Below are positions 17,036 to 26,681 of a stretch of DNA of 64,000 nucleotides, one piece after another; the stretch's first letter is position 1; every line of letters starts with the position of its first letter. The notes under the pieces were generated by a model, which saw only the letters and a program-made list of their open reading frames with translations, did not search any database and was not told the origin of the DNA. The translations under genes were made by a program, and so were the position numbers. Origin of the DNA: an uncultured Schlesneria sp. (GTDB lineage: Bacteria > Planctomycetota > Planctomycetia > Planctomycetales > Planctomycetaceae); the NCBI GenBank assembly GCA_903899985.1, contig CAIULL010000121.1, forward strand, positions 1 to 64,000, written 5' to 3'.

Positions 17036-18385
17036 GTGTCAAAAGTCATTTTTTCTGCAGATGGATTTAACCGTCGATCGTTATTGAAAACAGCTGCAGC
17101 GGCGAGTGTCGCCTTTGCCGCGCCAGCACTGCTTCGCGGCCAGGACCCGACAAAGGGTGGAAAGCGTTACAAAACGGCATTGATTGGTTGCGGATGGTGG
17201 GGCGGCAATATCGTCCGTGAGGCGATTGCTTCCGGCCAATGCGAAATCGTGGCGCTCTGCGACGTCGATCTGAAGCAGGTCGAGCGTTTGAAGGGTGAGC
17301 AAAAAGAATTGACGGCGGATTCTCCGAAGGTCTATCAGGATTTTCGTGATCTGATCGACAAAGAGAAGCCCGAAATCGTGATCAATGCCACGCCGGACCA
17401 CTGGCATCCGTTGATTACGATTGCGGCTGTGAAGGCCGGAGCCGACGTCTACGTGGAAAAGCCGGTGGGACACACGATTCTGGAAGGCCGGGCCATGGTT
17501 AATGCGGCTCGCGATACCAGCCGCATCGTTCAGGTGGGGACTCATCGCCGGGTTTCGCCGCACAACATTTCCGGGCGTGAGTTCATTCAATCGGGAAAAG
17601 CGGGCAAGATCGGCATGGTCCGCGCGTTCGTGCACTACGGCGGTGACAAGGAACAGCCAACGAAGAATCAGGAGCCTCACAAAGAACTTGACTGGAACAT
17701 GTGGTGCGGTCCCGCTCCTTTGCGTCCCTATTGTCCGATCATCCACCCGAAAGGTTTCCGGAATTTTCTGGACTATGCCAATGGAACATTAGGGGACTGG
17801 GGAATCCACTGGATGGACCAGATTCTGTGGGTCATGGACGAAAAGGCTCCGAAGAAAGTCTTCTCGACAGGAGGGCGATCAATTCGCGGTCCTGTGGTGA
17901 ACACCAGCACCGAGCAGACAACCGATGCACCGGATCATCAGGTGGCGAGTTTCGAATTCGAGCGGTTTACGGCTGTCTGGGAGCACCGTCAGTTTGCTGG
18001 CAATAGCGCCGAGAAGGGTGAAACGGTCGGTTGTTACTTTTACGGCACCAAGGGGACGTTCCACATGGGGTGGCAGAAGGGCTGGACCTTCTATCCGACA
18101 TGGGGTGAACCAATCCACGAAGATCCGAAGTTGGGCATGCCGGATGAACAGAACATCAAGGAGTTGTGGGCCGACTTCATGAGTTCGGTCAAATCTCGCA
18201 AGCTGCCGATCAGCGACATTGAGATTGGCCATCGTTCGACGACGATGAGTTTGCTGGGGATGCTTTCACTGAAGCTAGGCCGCAGTCTCGAATGGGACGC
18301 AACGAAAGAGCTGGTCGTTAACGATGACGGTGCAAACAAGCTGCTGAAGCGAAACTATCGCGGGGAATGGATTTATCCAATGTGA
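17036..18385 (+). CDS. Tat-exported Gfo/Idh/MocA family oxidoreductase
   Basis: The start is placed at GTG 17036, eight bases after GGAGG. The ~449-residue product begins with a twin-arginine signal (FNRRSLLKTAAAASVAFAAP). An NAD(P)-binding Rossmann fold follows (TALIGCGWWGGNIVREA), then the family motifs VINATPDHWHP and DVYVEKPVGH and a C-terminal alpha/beta domain with GDWGIHWMDQ. Members oxidise or isomerise sugars and sugar-like substrates. Planctomycetes carry very many exported paralogues, often near DUF1553/DUF1501 pairs, as here. The substrate cannot be told from sequence. A second paralogue lies at 56736-58082. Confidence 0.93.
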   Translation: MSKVIFSADGFNRRSLLKTAAAASVAFAAPALLRGQDPTKGGKRYKTALIGCGWWGGNIVREAIASGQCEIVALCDVDLKQVERLKGEQKELTADSPKVYQDFRDLIDKEKPEIVINATPDHWHPLITIAAVKAGADVYVEKPVGHTILEGRAMVNAARDTSRIVQVGTHRRVSPHNISGREFIQSGKAGKIGMVRAFVHYGGDKEQPTKNQEPHKELDWNMWCGPAPLRPYCPIIHPKGFRNFLDYANGTLGDWGIHWMDQILWVMDEKAPKKVFSTGGRSIRGPVVNTSTEQTTDAPDHQVASFEFERFTAVWEHRQFAGNSAEKGETVGCYFYGTKGTFHMGWQKGWTFYPTWGEPIHEDPKLGMPDEQNIKELWADFMSSVKSRKLPISDIEIGHRSTTMSLLGMLSLKLGRSLEWDATKELVVNDDGANKLLKRNYRGEWIYPM

Positions 18386-18436
18386 CGTTTTCTGTGATGA
18401 AATCACAAGAGAAGAAAAAGTCAGAAAGCAAATACG

Positions 18437-18551
18437 GGAACACTAATTGGCACTAATTTACGCTAATAAGAAAGATAAGAATCGGTTGAGTTTAGAATCG
18501 AAATTCTTGTATTCGAATTTATTAGTGCAGATTAGCGGAGATTAGTGTTCC
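18437..18551. repeat. Inverted repeat made of CRCTAAT heptamers at 10-base spacing
   Basis: The left arm 18437-18467 and the right arm 18521-18551 are each 31 bases and begin (inverted) with GGAACACTAAT. Each arm contains three CRCTAAT heptamers exactly ten bases apart, while the three-base spacers between them differ between arms. The element lies between the oxidoreductase and the cytochrome/DUF1553 gene. It may be a dispersed palindrome, a transcript-end hairpin, or a phased protein-binding site. Confidence 0.6.
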
Positions 18552-18630
18552 AAAAATCTTTTGCCTTTCTTTTCTTAAATCGCACGAATATGCGGGCAAG
18601 TTTTGCCGGAATGAATTGTCGGATGTGTTT

Positions 18631-21600
18631 ATGAAGTCAAAATGGCTCGTAATCTGCTGGATTGGATTGGTTTCGCCAATCTTGGCGGATGAGCCTGTTG
18701 ATTACCTGCGCCGGATCAAGCCGGTGTTACAGGCGCGGTGTTATGCCTGTCACGGGGTCTTAAAGCAGGAGGCAGGACTTCGACTGGATACGGCTGTATT
18801 GGCCTTGAAGGGTGGTGATGCGGGGTCCGTGATCAAGCCTGGGGATATCGAATCCAGTTCGATCTTGCGGCGAGTTTCCTCGGCGGATGAAGCGGAACGA
18901 ATGCCGCCGGAAGGCGAACCACTCAAGGCGGAAGAGATTGCTGCGCTGCGCGGCTGGATCCTGGCCGGTGCTGCCGCACCTGCCGATGAGGTACCAGAGC
19001 GTGATCCCCGTGATCACTGGGCGTTTAAGTCGCCGGTTCGACCCCGTGTGCCAGAGGTTGAGTGGGGTTTGTTACCTGGGGAGGCGGTTGATGGATTGAA
19101 GACACTGCTTGACCCAAAGCGGTCAAGCAGTGGCACGCGTAAGAATCCAATCGATTCATTTATTGCTGCGACTCATCAAAAGCTTGGTCTGCGGCCACAG
19201 CCTGCGGTCGACAAACGGACCTGGCTGCGACGCGTCACGCTGGATTTGATCGGATTGCCTCCGACACGGGAAGAACTTGATTCGTTTCTCGCTGACGATT
19301 CGGCGGAAGCGGTCGATAAGGTCGTGACTCGATTGCTCGACAGTCCGCAGTATGGCGAGCGATGGGGTCGGCACTGGATGGATATCTGGCGCTATAGTGA
19401 CTGGTGGGGTCTGGGTGAAGATGCTCGCAATTCGCAGAAACACATCTGGCATTGGCGCGACTGGATAGTCGAATCATTGAACTCAGATAAGGGATACGAC
19501 CAGATGCTGCGGGAGATGCTGGCCGCAGATGAACTGTATCCAGACAATCTCGATACGCTTCGGGCAGGCGGGTTTCTTGCCAGGCAGTATTTTAAATTCA
19601 ATCGGACAAGCTGGCTGGATGAAACGATTGAACATACGGGCAAAGCGATGCTCGGTTTGACGTTCAATTGTGCGAAATGCCACGATCATAAGTACGACCC
19701 GTTTTCGCAAGCCGATTACTATCGATTTCGGGCCGTTTTTGAGCCGTACCAGATTCGGCTCGACTCTGTTGGGGGCCAAATTGATTTTGAAAAGGACGGA
19801 ATCCCCAGGCCGTTTGATTGTAATCTGGATATCAAAACGTACGTCCACATTCGAGGCGATGATCGGAATCCGGATACCAACCGGATCATGGAGCCGTCGT
19901 TCCCCGCTTTTCTTTCCCGTATTCCGGTCATGATCGAGCCCGTTGTGCTGCCTTCAGTCGCTGTTCATCCGGGACTACGTTCCGAGGTTGTTGAAGCGTA
20001 TCTCAGGCAGTCAGAGCAGAAGATCACGGAGAAGCGGGCAGAGCTGGAAGCAGCCCAAAAACGTTTGGCGGAAGCGGAACGTTTGGAGATTCTGGCGGCT
20101 TCGACGTCACCCGAGGATGCACTGCGTCATTCCGGCGAAACAATTGTTAAAGACGATTTTTCGGCAGCGAAACCAGATCTCTGGGAAATGCTCGATGGCG
20201 CATGGAATTATGCTGATGGCAAGCTGAGTCAGTCAAAGGATGGTTCCGTGCGAGGGGTACTTAAGTTAAAGCAGCTTCCTCCTTCCGACTTTGAGGTGAA
20301 GTTGAAATTCGTTCCGACCGGTGGACAGGTCTGGAAGTCGGTTGGGATCACCTTCGACGGCACGGAATCAAACGAATTACTGGCGTATCTCAGTGCTTAT
20401 GCCCAGGGATCGAAAGCTCAGTTTGCCTACAAAAAAGGTGACTATGTTTATCCCGGCGAGGCGACCAAGTCTCGTCCAGTACTTTTGGGGATGCCTTACG
20501 AATTAATGCTTCGCGTGCGAGGGACGCTGATTAATATTTCAGTCAATGGCGAGCATTCAATTGCGTATCGGTTGCCGCTGTCTCGACAACGTGGTCCGTT
20601 GCAATTGATCACATACGATGCCAAAGCTGAGTTTCAATCGTTTGAATTGAAGTCGCTTGCTGCCTCGACAATTCTGGTGGAGGCCACCACGGGGAATCGG
20701 CCTGTCGATTCGTTGTTACCGGTCGACCAGTCGAAGCTGGCGATTGTCATCGCACAAAAATCGCTTGATTGGGCGATGAAGCAGCCGGATGCGATTCGAG
20801 CACGGGCCTTAGCCGATCAGGCTCGATTTCAAAAACCTCCGTCTGAACAGGCGATGGAGCTCGCACGAGCTGCCGCTCGTTGCGAGCGAATTGTGGCAGC
20901 CGCCAAGGCGGAAGAGGATGTCGCGCGCGGGGAACTGGATGTCGTTCGGGCCGCGATGGACAAGAAGGCCGAACTGGAAACGAAACTGACGGCAGCTCGT
21001 ATGTCTTTGGAAAATGCTCGCAAAGCGATCGATGAACCGAGCGAATCGTTTACCTCGTTACGAGGGGCGTCAAAGGCGTTGGAATCGAATCTGGAGACAG
21101 AAGATTCGCGTCTAAAGCCCTTTCCGGCAACCAGTACGGGTCGACGGTCTGCTCTCGCAAAGTGGATGACCGATCCTCAAAATCCGCTGACGGCTCGTGT
21201 GGCTGTGAATCATATCTGGTCTCGTCATTTTGGTCGGCCGATTGTACCAACCGTTTTTGATTTCGGTCGGAAGGGGACCCCGCCGACTCACCCTGAGTTA
21301 CTCGACTGGCTGGCGATGGAATTGATGGAGGGTGGTGGCGGCGATTCCAGCCGCCGAGGTTCTGGCTGGAGCATGAAGCCGATCCACCGTCTGATCGTCA
21401 CTTCAAATGCATACCGCATGACTTCATCGAGCGTCGGTGCTGCCAGTGAAAATCTCGCCAGGGATCAGGACAACCGATTCTTGTGGCGGATGAACCCGAT
21501 TCGAATGGAATCGCAAATTGTACGAGATTCGTTGTTATCGCTGGCGGGCGAGTTGGATCTGACAATGGGAGGTCCATCGATTCCGATCGGCAATGAAGCT

Positions 21601-22011
21601 TCTCGTCGTCGCAGCATTTACTTCGTGCATTCGAACATCGAGCATCAGAAGTTCCTGTCGATGTTTGATGATGCGAGTGTGCTGGATTGTTATCGACGAG
21701 CCGAAAGCATTGTTCCTCAACAGGCCCTGGCACTTGAAAACAGTCCTCTGGCAACGGACATGTCGCGCAAAATCACCGACAAGATTCTGATCACGAATAG
21801 CGAACTTAATCAGGCGCAGTTCATTCGCCAGGCATTTTTGACCGTGCTTTGTGTGGAACCGACGGAGTCTGAGCAACAAGTGGTCGCCGAAGCGATGGCC
21901 TCCTTAATCGCGGCTTCGAAACAGGGTGACGATCGTGAACGGGAACTGCATGCACGAATCAAAGTGGTCCAGGCATTGATCAACCACAATGATTTCGTGA
22001 CTGTCCGATAG
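18631..22011 (+). CDS. Planctomycete cytochrome c/DUF1549/DUF1553 protein
   Basis: The start is placed at ATG 18631 because a signal peptide ([10 protein letters not shown] ... ILADE) begins there; an upstream TTG at 18616 would add five residues. The 1126-residue product has an N-terminal PSCyt1 region with CYACH haem motif (37-41) and a DUF1549 domain ([33 protein letters not shown]). A second CAKCH motif follows (347-351), then a LamG/DUF1080-like insert (about 500-690), a coiled-coil segment (about 710-830) and the C-terminal DUF1553 domain ([25 protein letters not shown]). The family is specific to planctomycetes and relatives and is found with DUF1501 partners; a role in extracellular polysaccharide use is proposed, not proven. 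An in-frame copy of a dispersed palindrome encodes residues around 157-169. Confidence 0.93.
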   Translation: MKSKWLVICWIGLVSPILADEPVDYLRRIKPVLQARCYACHGVLKQEAGLRLDTAVLALKGGDAGSVIKPGDIESSSILRRVSSADEAERMPPEGEPLKAEEIAALRGWILAGAAAPADEVPERDPRDHWAFKSPVRPRVPEVEWGLLPGEAVDGLKTLLDPKRSSSGTRKNPIDSFIAATHQKLGLRPQPAVDKRTWLRRVTLDLIGLPPTREELDSFLADDSAEAVDKVVTRLLDSPQYGERWGRHWMDIWRYSDWWGLGEDARNSQKHIWHWRDWIVESLNSDKGYDQMLREMLAADELYPDNLDTLRAGGFLARQYFKFNRTSWLDETIEHTGKAMLGLTFNCAKCHDHKYDPFSQADYYRFRAVFEPYQIRLDSVGGQIDFEKDGIPRPFDCNLDIKTYVHIRGDDRNPDTNRIMEPSFPAFLSRIPVMIEPVVLPSVAVHPGLRSEVVEAYLRQSEQKITEKRAELEAAQKRLAEAERLEILAASTSPEDALRHSGETIVKDDFSAAKPDLWEMLDGAWNYADGKLSQSKDGSVRGVLKLKQLPPSDFEVKLKFVPTGGQVWKSVGITFDGTESNELLAYLSAYAQGSKAQFAYKKGDYVYPGEATKSRPVLLGMPYELMLRVRGTLINISVNGEHSIAYRLPLSRQRGPLQLITYDAKAEFQSFELKSLAASTILVEATTGNRPVDSLLPVDQSKLAIVIAQKSLDWAMKQPDAIRARALADQARFQKPPSEQAMELARAAARCERIVAAAKAEEDVARGELDVVRAAMDKKAELETKLTAARMSLENARKAIDEPSESFTSLRGASKALESNLETEDSRLKPFPATSTGRRSALAKWMTDPQNPLTARVAVNHIWSRHFGRPIVPTVFDFGRKGTPPTHPELLDWLAMELMEGGGGDSSRRGSGWSMKPIHRLIVTSNAYRMTSSSVGAASENLARDQDNRFLWRMNPIRMESQIVRDSLLSLAGELDLTMGGPSIPIGNEASRRRSIYFVHSNIEHQKFLSMFDDASVLDCYRRAESIVPQQALALENSPLATDMSRKITDKILITNSELNQAQFIRQAFLTVLCVEPTESEQQVVAEAMASLIAASKQGDDRERELHARIKVVQALINHNDFVTVR
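19098..19136 (+). repeat. In-frame palindromic repeat inside the DUF1549/DUF1553 gene
   Basis: These 39 bases match the right half of the dispersed GTGCCACTGCTT family (GAAGACACTGCTTGACC ... GGTCAAGCAGTGGCAC). They are translated as part of the gene, giving [13 protein letters not shown]. Most other right halves are 40 bases; this one lacks one base, which keeps the frame. It lies in the linker just before the conserved NPIDSFIA motif of DUF1549. Confidence 0.85.
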
Positions 22012-22043
22012 TGTATTCCCGTCAATGGAATTGGGAGAGAAGA

Positions 22044-23549
22044 TTGAAGAACAAATCGTCTAAATCTCGGGAATTGTTTTCAGTCGCAAGCGATTGCTGT
22101 CAGTCTTGCGGCGTTCATCGACGTACCTTCCTGTCAGACATGGGAATGGGTTTTACCGGATTAGCGCTGGGGGCGATGCTGAGCCGGGATGGGGTTGCTC
22201 GTGCGGAGTCGTCTGCGATCTGGCAGCCGCCGACGGGCGATCCGCATTTTTCTCCAAAAGCGAAAAGTGTGATCTGGTTATTCATGAATGGCGGCATGTC
22301 ACAGGCCGAGAGCTTTGATCCCAAACCCGAGCTCACCAGATATGCCGGGATGTCGATCAACGAGACCCCCTATAAAGAAGTCCAGAACCCCGAGAAATTG
22401 AAACTGGCACGGGTGACGGTCGTGAATGACGCTAACGGCCAGCAGAGGAATAAGCTTTATCCGTTGCAGGTCGGCTTTCGAAAGTATGGTCAAAGCGGCA
22501 TTGAATTGAGTGACTGGGTGCCGGAAGTGGGCGCGTGTGTTGATGACATCGCTGTCATCCGATCGATGTACACGACCGACGATAATCATGGGGCGCAGAC
22601 CCAGTTTCATTCCGGTCGGCATATGCTGGATGGTGAATATCCGACGCTGGGGGCGTGGGTTCATTATGGTCTGGGATCGCTCAACGACAATTTGCCACAG
22701 TTCATTTCGATGGGCAAACGCGAATACTGGAATGCGAAGGACGGTCACTATCTGGGGCCCGCTCACGACGCCATCCCGATTCGGGTCGATCCCGCGAATC
22801 CGCTGGATTTTGGTAAACCCGCCAGCGGACAAAGTCTCGACGAACAAAAAATTGGATTTGATCTTGTCGGGAAATTGAATCGACTGAAGGGGATCGAATA
22901 TCCCGATGATCCTGCGTTAAACGCCCGGATCAAAGCGTATGAATTGGCGTTTCGGATGCAGACGTCGGTCCCTGACATCATGAACCTGAATGCCGAGACG
23001 AAAGAGACGCAGCAGCTTTACGGACTGGACGATCCCGCGACACGAGATTTTGGAATGCAGATGCTGGCGACGCGGCGGTTTGTCGAACAGGGTGTTCGCT
23101 TTATTCAAGTTCAACACGGAGCGGGTGGAGCAGGGGCCTGGGATGCTCATTCGGCGCTCAAAGCGAATCATTCAGGGAATTTCAAAGCGGTCGACAAGCC
23201 CGTGGCCGGTCTTCTTAAAGATCTGAAACAGCGAGGGTTACTCGATTCAACAATCGTCGTGTTCGCCAGCGAATTCGGCAGGACTCCTGGAACGCAGGGA
23301 GCCGATGGTCGGGACCACCATATCTACGGGTTTTCGGTCTGGATGGCGGGGGGCGGAATCAAGGGAGGTCTGGTTCACGGAGCGACTGACGAGATTGGCT
23401 TCCACGCTGTTGAGCACCGTCATTACGTCACGGATATTCATGCCACGATCCTGCAGCAGTTGGGACTCGATTCGAGGAGGCTCGAAGTCCCGGGGCGAAA
23501 ACGACTGGACATCGACCACGGCAAGCCAATACTCGAAATTCTGAGCTGA
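22044..23549 (+). CDS. DUF1501 family exported protein
   Basis: The start is placed at TTG 22044, preceded by GGGAGA at good distance; a GTG at 22011 overlaps the previous stop by one base and is the alternative. The product has a twin-arginine-like N-terminal segment ([19 protein letters not shown]). The DUF1501 features follow: [60 protein letters not shown] and the sulfatase/alkaline-phosphatase-like [13 protein letters not shown] with DHH. The family is distantly related to the alkaline phosphatase superfamily and nearly always lies downstream of a DUF1549/DUF1553 cytochrome gene, as here. The two genes surely form an operon. The biochemical activity is not established. Confidence 0.92.
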   Translation: MKNKSSKSRELFSVASDCCQSCGVHRRTFLSDMGMGFTGLALGAMLSRDGVARAESSAIWQPPTGDPHFSPKAKSVIWLFMNGGMSQAESFDPKPELTRYAGMSINETPYKEVQNPEKLKLARVTVVNDANGQQRNKLYPLQVGFRKYGQSGIELSDWVPEVGACVDDIAVIRSMYTTDDNHGAQTQFHSGRHMLDGEYPTLGAWVHYGLGSLNDNLPQFISMGKREYWNAKDGHYLGPAHDAIPIRVDPANPLDFGKPASGQSLDEQKIGFDLVGKLNRLKGIEYPDDPALNARIKAYELAFRMQTSVPDIMNLNAETKETQQLYGLDDPATRDFGMQMLATRRFVEQGVRFIQVQHGAGGAGAWDAHSALKANHSGNFKAVDKPVAGLLKDLKQRGLLDSTIVVFASEFGRTPGTQGADGRDHHIYGFSVWMAGGGIKGGLVHGATDEIGFHAVEHRHYVTDIHATILQQLGLDSRRLEVPGRKRLDIDHGKPILEILS

Positions 23550-23724
23550 CCTGATCGAAAACAGATCTTCAGCTTTTTCCCTTTGTCGCTGCTGCAACCG
23601 TTACAACCATTACGGTCGCAGGTGATCAGAAAACTTTCGTCAACCAATAAAGTCTTCGCTGATTACGTGGCTTATCTCTGGACGATCAAGTTCAGAGTGC
23701 CCAAAAAAGATGCGGAGAATGGCG

Positions 23725-24705
23725 ATGTTGTATGACCTGCTGGTCATTGGTGATGAACGTGAAGGTGTCGCGCGAGCAGTTGCGGCTGCCCAGCTGGGAC
23801 GTCGCGTCGCTGTCATCAGTGATCCAGAAACGGCACCTTCACTCGCATTGCTCATGCGGTCGGTCGAGAATCTGACGGTAAACTGGCGGACTTTAACTGG
23901 ACTCGAAGATCCCTCGCTTGCGCGTCGGGCTGGCGTGAGACCTGCACGGCTAAAGCAGTCGCGGACTTCGACGATGGCTGCATGGCGAAGTGAGGTTGCT
24001 CGGCTCAGGAGTTACCAGATCGCAACAGATCATTCATTATTCGAATCTCTGGCGATTGATCGAATTTCTGGCAAAGCCCGATTTGTCTCTGAGAGCTCGG
24101 TAAGGCTCATTGACGATTTCAAAGCGGAAGAGATTTCGGGAACAGAGATTGTCATCTCGTGTGGGACAAAATCTCGACAGCCTGCTTCGTTTCGTTGTGA
24201 CGGGCAGCGAGTTCTGGTCGTTGAGTCCTTGCTGGAACTGACATCCATCCCGAGGTCAACAATCGTTGTTGGAGCTGGCGAGACTGGCTTTGCGGCTGCG
24301 GTGTTGCTGGCCCGGCTGGGGGCTGAAGTCACCGTTATTGATGACCATGTCAGCCTGTTTGAAATCTGCCGGATGTTCGGTGATTCGTTCGACGTCATTC
24401 AAGAACTGCAGATTGCATTCAGGCTCGGCGACGAAGCGATTGGAGTCGAACAGCGAGCTGGCAGTCAGACCATCGTCCGACTTGCGAGCGGCAGTGAGAT
24501 GGCAGCGGATGTCGTCATCGCGTGCGTGGGGCGTGAAGGGAAAACGGATGGACTGAATCTCGCCTCAGCGGGGGTCGGTGTGGATGAGCGAAGCCGCGTC
24601 TGGTGCGATGTGAACGGAAAAACGTGGTCCTCGCGAATTATGGCGGTCGGCAGCGTCGTTGGTTTTTCCGGGTACGCCGAAAGGTTGCCCGTTTTTGCCA
24701 ATTGA
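23725..24705 (+). CDS. Shortened pyridine nucleotide-disulfide reductase-like flavoprotein
   Basis: The start is placed at ATG 23725, seven bases after GGAG; two in-frame ATGs lie just upstream. The 326-residue product resembles soluble transhydrogenase and dihydrolipoamide dehydrogenase-like enzymes. It has an N-terminal FAD-type strand (YDLLVIGDEREGVARAVAAAQLG), a central NAD(P)-binding GAGETGFAAAVLLARLG and VIACVGREGKTDGLNL. Two oddities are plain. The first dinucleotide fingerprint reads GDEREG instead of GxGxxG. The protein also stops about 130 residues early, lacking the C-terminal dimerisation domain, and shows no redox CxxxxC pair. It may be a non-enzymatic or sensory derivative, or a decaying gene. 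The frame is intact throughout. Confidence 0.75.
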   Translation: MLYDLLVIGDEREGVARAVAAAQLGRRVAVISDPETAPSLALLMRSVENLTVNWRTLTGLEDPSLARRAGVRPARLKQSRTSTMAAWRSEVARLRSYQIATDHSLFESLAIDRISGKARFVSESSVRLIDDFKAEEISGTEIVISCGTKSRQPASFRCDGQRVLVVESLLELTSIPRSTIVVGAGETGFAAAVLLARLGAEVTVIDDHVSLFEICRMFGDSFDVIQELQIAFRLGDEAIGVEQRAGSQTIVRLASGSEMAADVVIACVGREGKTDGLNLASAGVGVDERSRVWCDVNGKTWSSRIMAVGSVVGFSGYAERLPVFAN

Positions 24706-25149
24706 TTATCGCGAGCGGCACGCCGCAGCATAAACTTCACAACTTGAGATAAAACCTTTCGTGCAGGCCAAATGCCGACACGACAAAACAGACGGCAGTC
24801 AGGCAGCCGCCTGTTTCATTCACTGGTGCTCAAGCTGCCGCTGTCTGCGTGGTGCCGAAATGGTTTCGTAAGAACATTCGGCAATCTTTAGATTTTCTTT
24901 CAATAAATTGGTCAGATTTAACCGATATTCCGATTGCGTAGATTGTATTGACTGGTGCGAGACGTGTTCTCGCCGTCGCTCGTACTACGCAAAAACATTG
25001 AGAAATCAGGTAATCGACCCTTTGGTAATCGCAAGTGGCCGTACGAAATTGCACTTGTGTTAATCGAAATCCGGTCAGAACGAGCTGATCTCTGCGGTCG
25101 TGACGAAACTTGACGCGATCGACGAAATATCAAATTGGAAGGTCTGAAA
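24706..25149. other. Intergenic stretch with a weak hairpin
   Basis: No gene is seen. A ten-base stem with one mismatch (24786-24795 with 24807-24816) follows the flavoprotein gene, but the downstream sequence is TTTCATT, a poor T-run, so termination is only possible. The remainder presumably contains the promoter of the next gene, with no box I can support. Confidence 0.4.
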
Positions 25150-26424
25150 ATGGCGGGTTCCCGTAAGACATGGTCGCTTCTCGTTGCAGATCCCTCGTTG
25201 ATTTTTGGTTTAATCAGCACTGGAATTTTTTATTCAATCATCCTTCAACCCGGGATGAGTGAGACACAGCTGGCCCGATTTACCTCGGAACATGCTGTTG
25301 AGTATGTCATTGTGACCCTGTTCTTCTGGGGCATGGTCGACATCATTATGAAGTTGTCGTCGCTCCCCTGGGCGTACATTGCCGCATGTCATGAATGGCT
25401 ACCTGCGCGCACAGGCCGCGAGCCAGCCTCGAAAGCTCGGGAACTGCTGGATCACATTCGTCAGAACCCAGCCTGGATGCTGGCATCCTGTACGGGGCGA
25501 AGGCTTGTGCATGCTTTGAGTCTGGTCGCTGAGAAGGGGACCTCAGACGACTATCGCGAGCAATTACAGCATCTTGCCGACATGGACGATCAGGAACTGC
25601 ACGCGAAGTATACCGTACTTCGCTTTGTGATTTCGGTAACGCCGATCCTGGGATTCCTTGGAACGGTCGTTCACTTCGGCTCTGCGATTGGTAGCTTCTC
25701 GTTCGAGAACATGGACGAAAAGCTACCGGAAATCGTGGCGGGTATGGGAACAGCGTTCAATACGACGAGCGTTGCTCTTGCGACGGCGATGACAATGATG
25801 TTTGCGATGTTCCTCTGCGAACGACTCGATCAAAGTATCGTTGCGACAACCGATCGTCTGATTGATCGGGAACTGCTTCATCGGTTTGAAACTCAGGATG
25901 CGAATTTCGGCCCGTTCTTGTCAGTCATTCAAGACGCAAACCGCGCGACGTTAGATCAGATCGCCCAGACGCTGCACGAGCAGGTCAGAACGTGGGCACA
26001 AAGTCTCGACCTTCTGTTCGGGCATTTCCAGGAACGGCAGCAACTCGAATCCGCTCGGGATCGTGCTGCCTTGGATGCATTACAACAGCGGCACGAAGCA
26101 TACGAGGCTGCTCGGGAAGAACAGTTCCAACAACTGGTCTCGCTCGTCGAGGCTCGTCAGGAACAAAGCTGGAAACAGCTTCAGACGACACTTGAACGAG
26201 CATCGCTGTTCCGTGAAGAAATCGGCGAATTGACCAAGGCACTCAATGCGATTGCTCATGGTGAGGGACGTCTGATTGAATTGCAGGCGACTCTTTCGGA
26301 TAACCTGAGAGTGCTGCATGAATCGAGTCAGATGGATTCAGCGATGCATGGTCTGACCGCAGCAATCCACCTGATGACCACACGGAACCGACAGATCAAC
26401 TTGTCAGACGCGGCCGCCGCGTAA
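25150..26424 (+). CDS. MotA/TolQ/ExbB-type proton channel family protein with C-terminal coiled coil
   Basis: The start is placed at ATG 25150, with GGAAGG seven bases upstream. The 424-residue product has hydrophobic segments near residues 15-35, 50-75, 155-180 and 205-230. The family signature is around the last two: VISVTPILGFLGTVVHFG and GMGTAFNTTSVALATAM. These are the pore helices of ExbB/TolQ/MotA-type stators that convert proton flow into work on the envelope. The C-terminal ~190 residues are a long Gln/Glu-rich coiled coil, longer than in classic ExbB. No ExbD partner is adjacent; a separate ExbB-ExbD-ExbD set lies at 62-64 kb. Two palindromic repeats follow the stop codon. Confidence 0.85.
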   Translation: MAGSRKTWSLLVADPSLIFGLISTGIFYSIILQPGMSETQLARFTSEHAVEYVIVTLFFWGMVDIIMKLSSLPWAYIAACHEWLPARTGREPASKARELLDHIRQNPAWMLASCTGRRLVHALSLVAEKGTSDDYREQLQHLADMDDQELHAKYTVLRFVISVTPILGFLGTVVHFGSAIGSFSFENMDEKLPEIVAGMGTAFNTTSVALATAMTMMFAMFLCERLDQSIVATTDRLIDRELLHRFETQDANFGPFLSVIQDANRATLDQIAQTLHEQVRTWAQSLDLLFGHFQERQQLESARDRAALDALQQRHEAYEAAREEQFQQLVSLVEARQEQSWKQLQTTLERASLFREEIGELTKALNAIAHGEGRLIELQATLSDNLRVLHESSQMDSAMHGLTAAIHLMTTRNRQINLSDAAAA

Positions 26425-26445
26425 GAGATTGATGAGCAGAATGAT

Positions 26446-26538
26446 GTGCCACTGCTTAGAAGTCGTCGGAGAAGCAGTGTCTTCTATCTCTAACGATTGA
26501 AGAGCACTGCTTGACCGAAGACGGTCAAGCAGTGGCAC
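26446..26538. repeat. Complete composite GTGCCACTGCTT element, copy 1
   Basis: The left hairpin half is 26446-26484 (GTGCCACTGCTTAG ... GAAGCAGTGTCTTC) and the right half 26499-26538 (GAAGAGCACTGCTTGACC ... GGTCAAGCAGTGGCAC), 14 bases apart. The outer ends are perfect inverted copies of at least 12 bases. The whole 93 bases resembles a miniature inverted-repeat element made of two stem-loops. It lies between two convergent genes. Confidence 0.85.
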
Positions 26539-26563
26539 TCGAATTCAGACGATTCACGATTTT

Positions 26564-26656
26564 GTGCCACTGCATCGGAGTCTTCGGAGAAGCAGTGTCT
26601 TCACCTTCGTTCGGTTAAAGAGCACTGCTTGACGGAAGACCGTCAAGCAGTGGCAC
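26564..26656. repeat. Complete composite GTGCCACTGCTT element, copy 2
   Basis: This is a second 93-base copy, 25 bases after the first and in the same orientation: left half 26564-26602, right half 26618-26656. The right-half stem keeps pairing despite sequence change (TTGACGG with CCGTCAA versus TTGACC with GGTCAA in copy 1), showing that structure is conserved. It ends 26 bases before the stop of the aminotransferase gene on the other strand. Confidence 0.85.
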
Positions 26657-26681
26657 TTGAATTGAGAAGATGGACGAGGCT

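Noticed and set aside
26446-26656. Repeat cluster considered as a CRISPR array
   Set aside because: The units are paired palindromes in alternating orientation with 14-25-base gaps, not direct repeats with unique spacers, and no cas genes are present.
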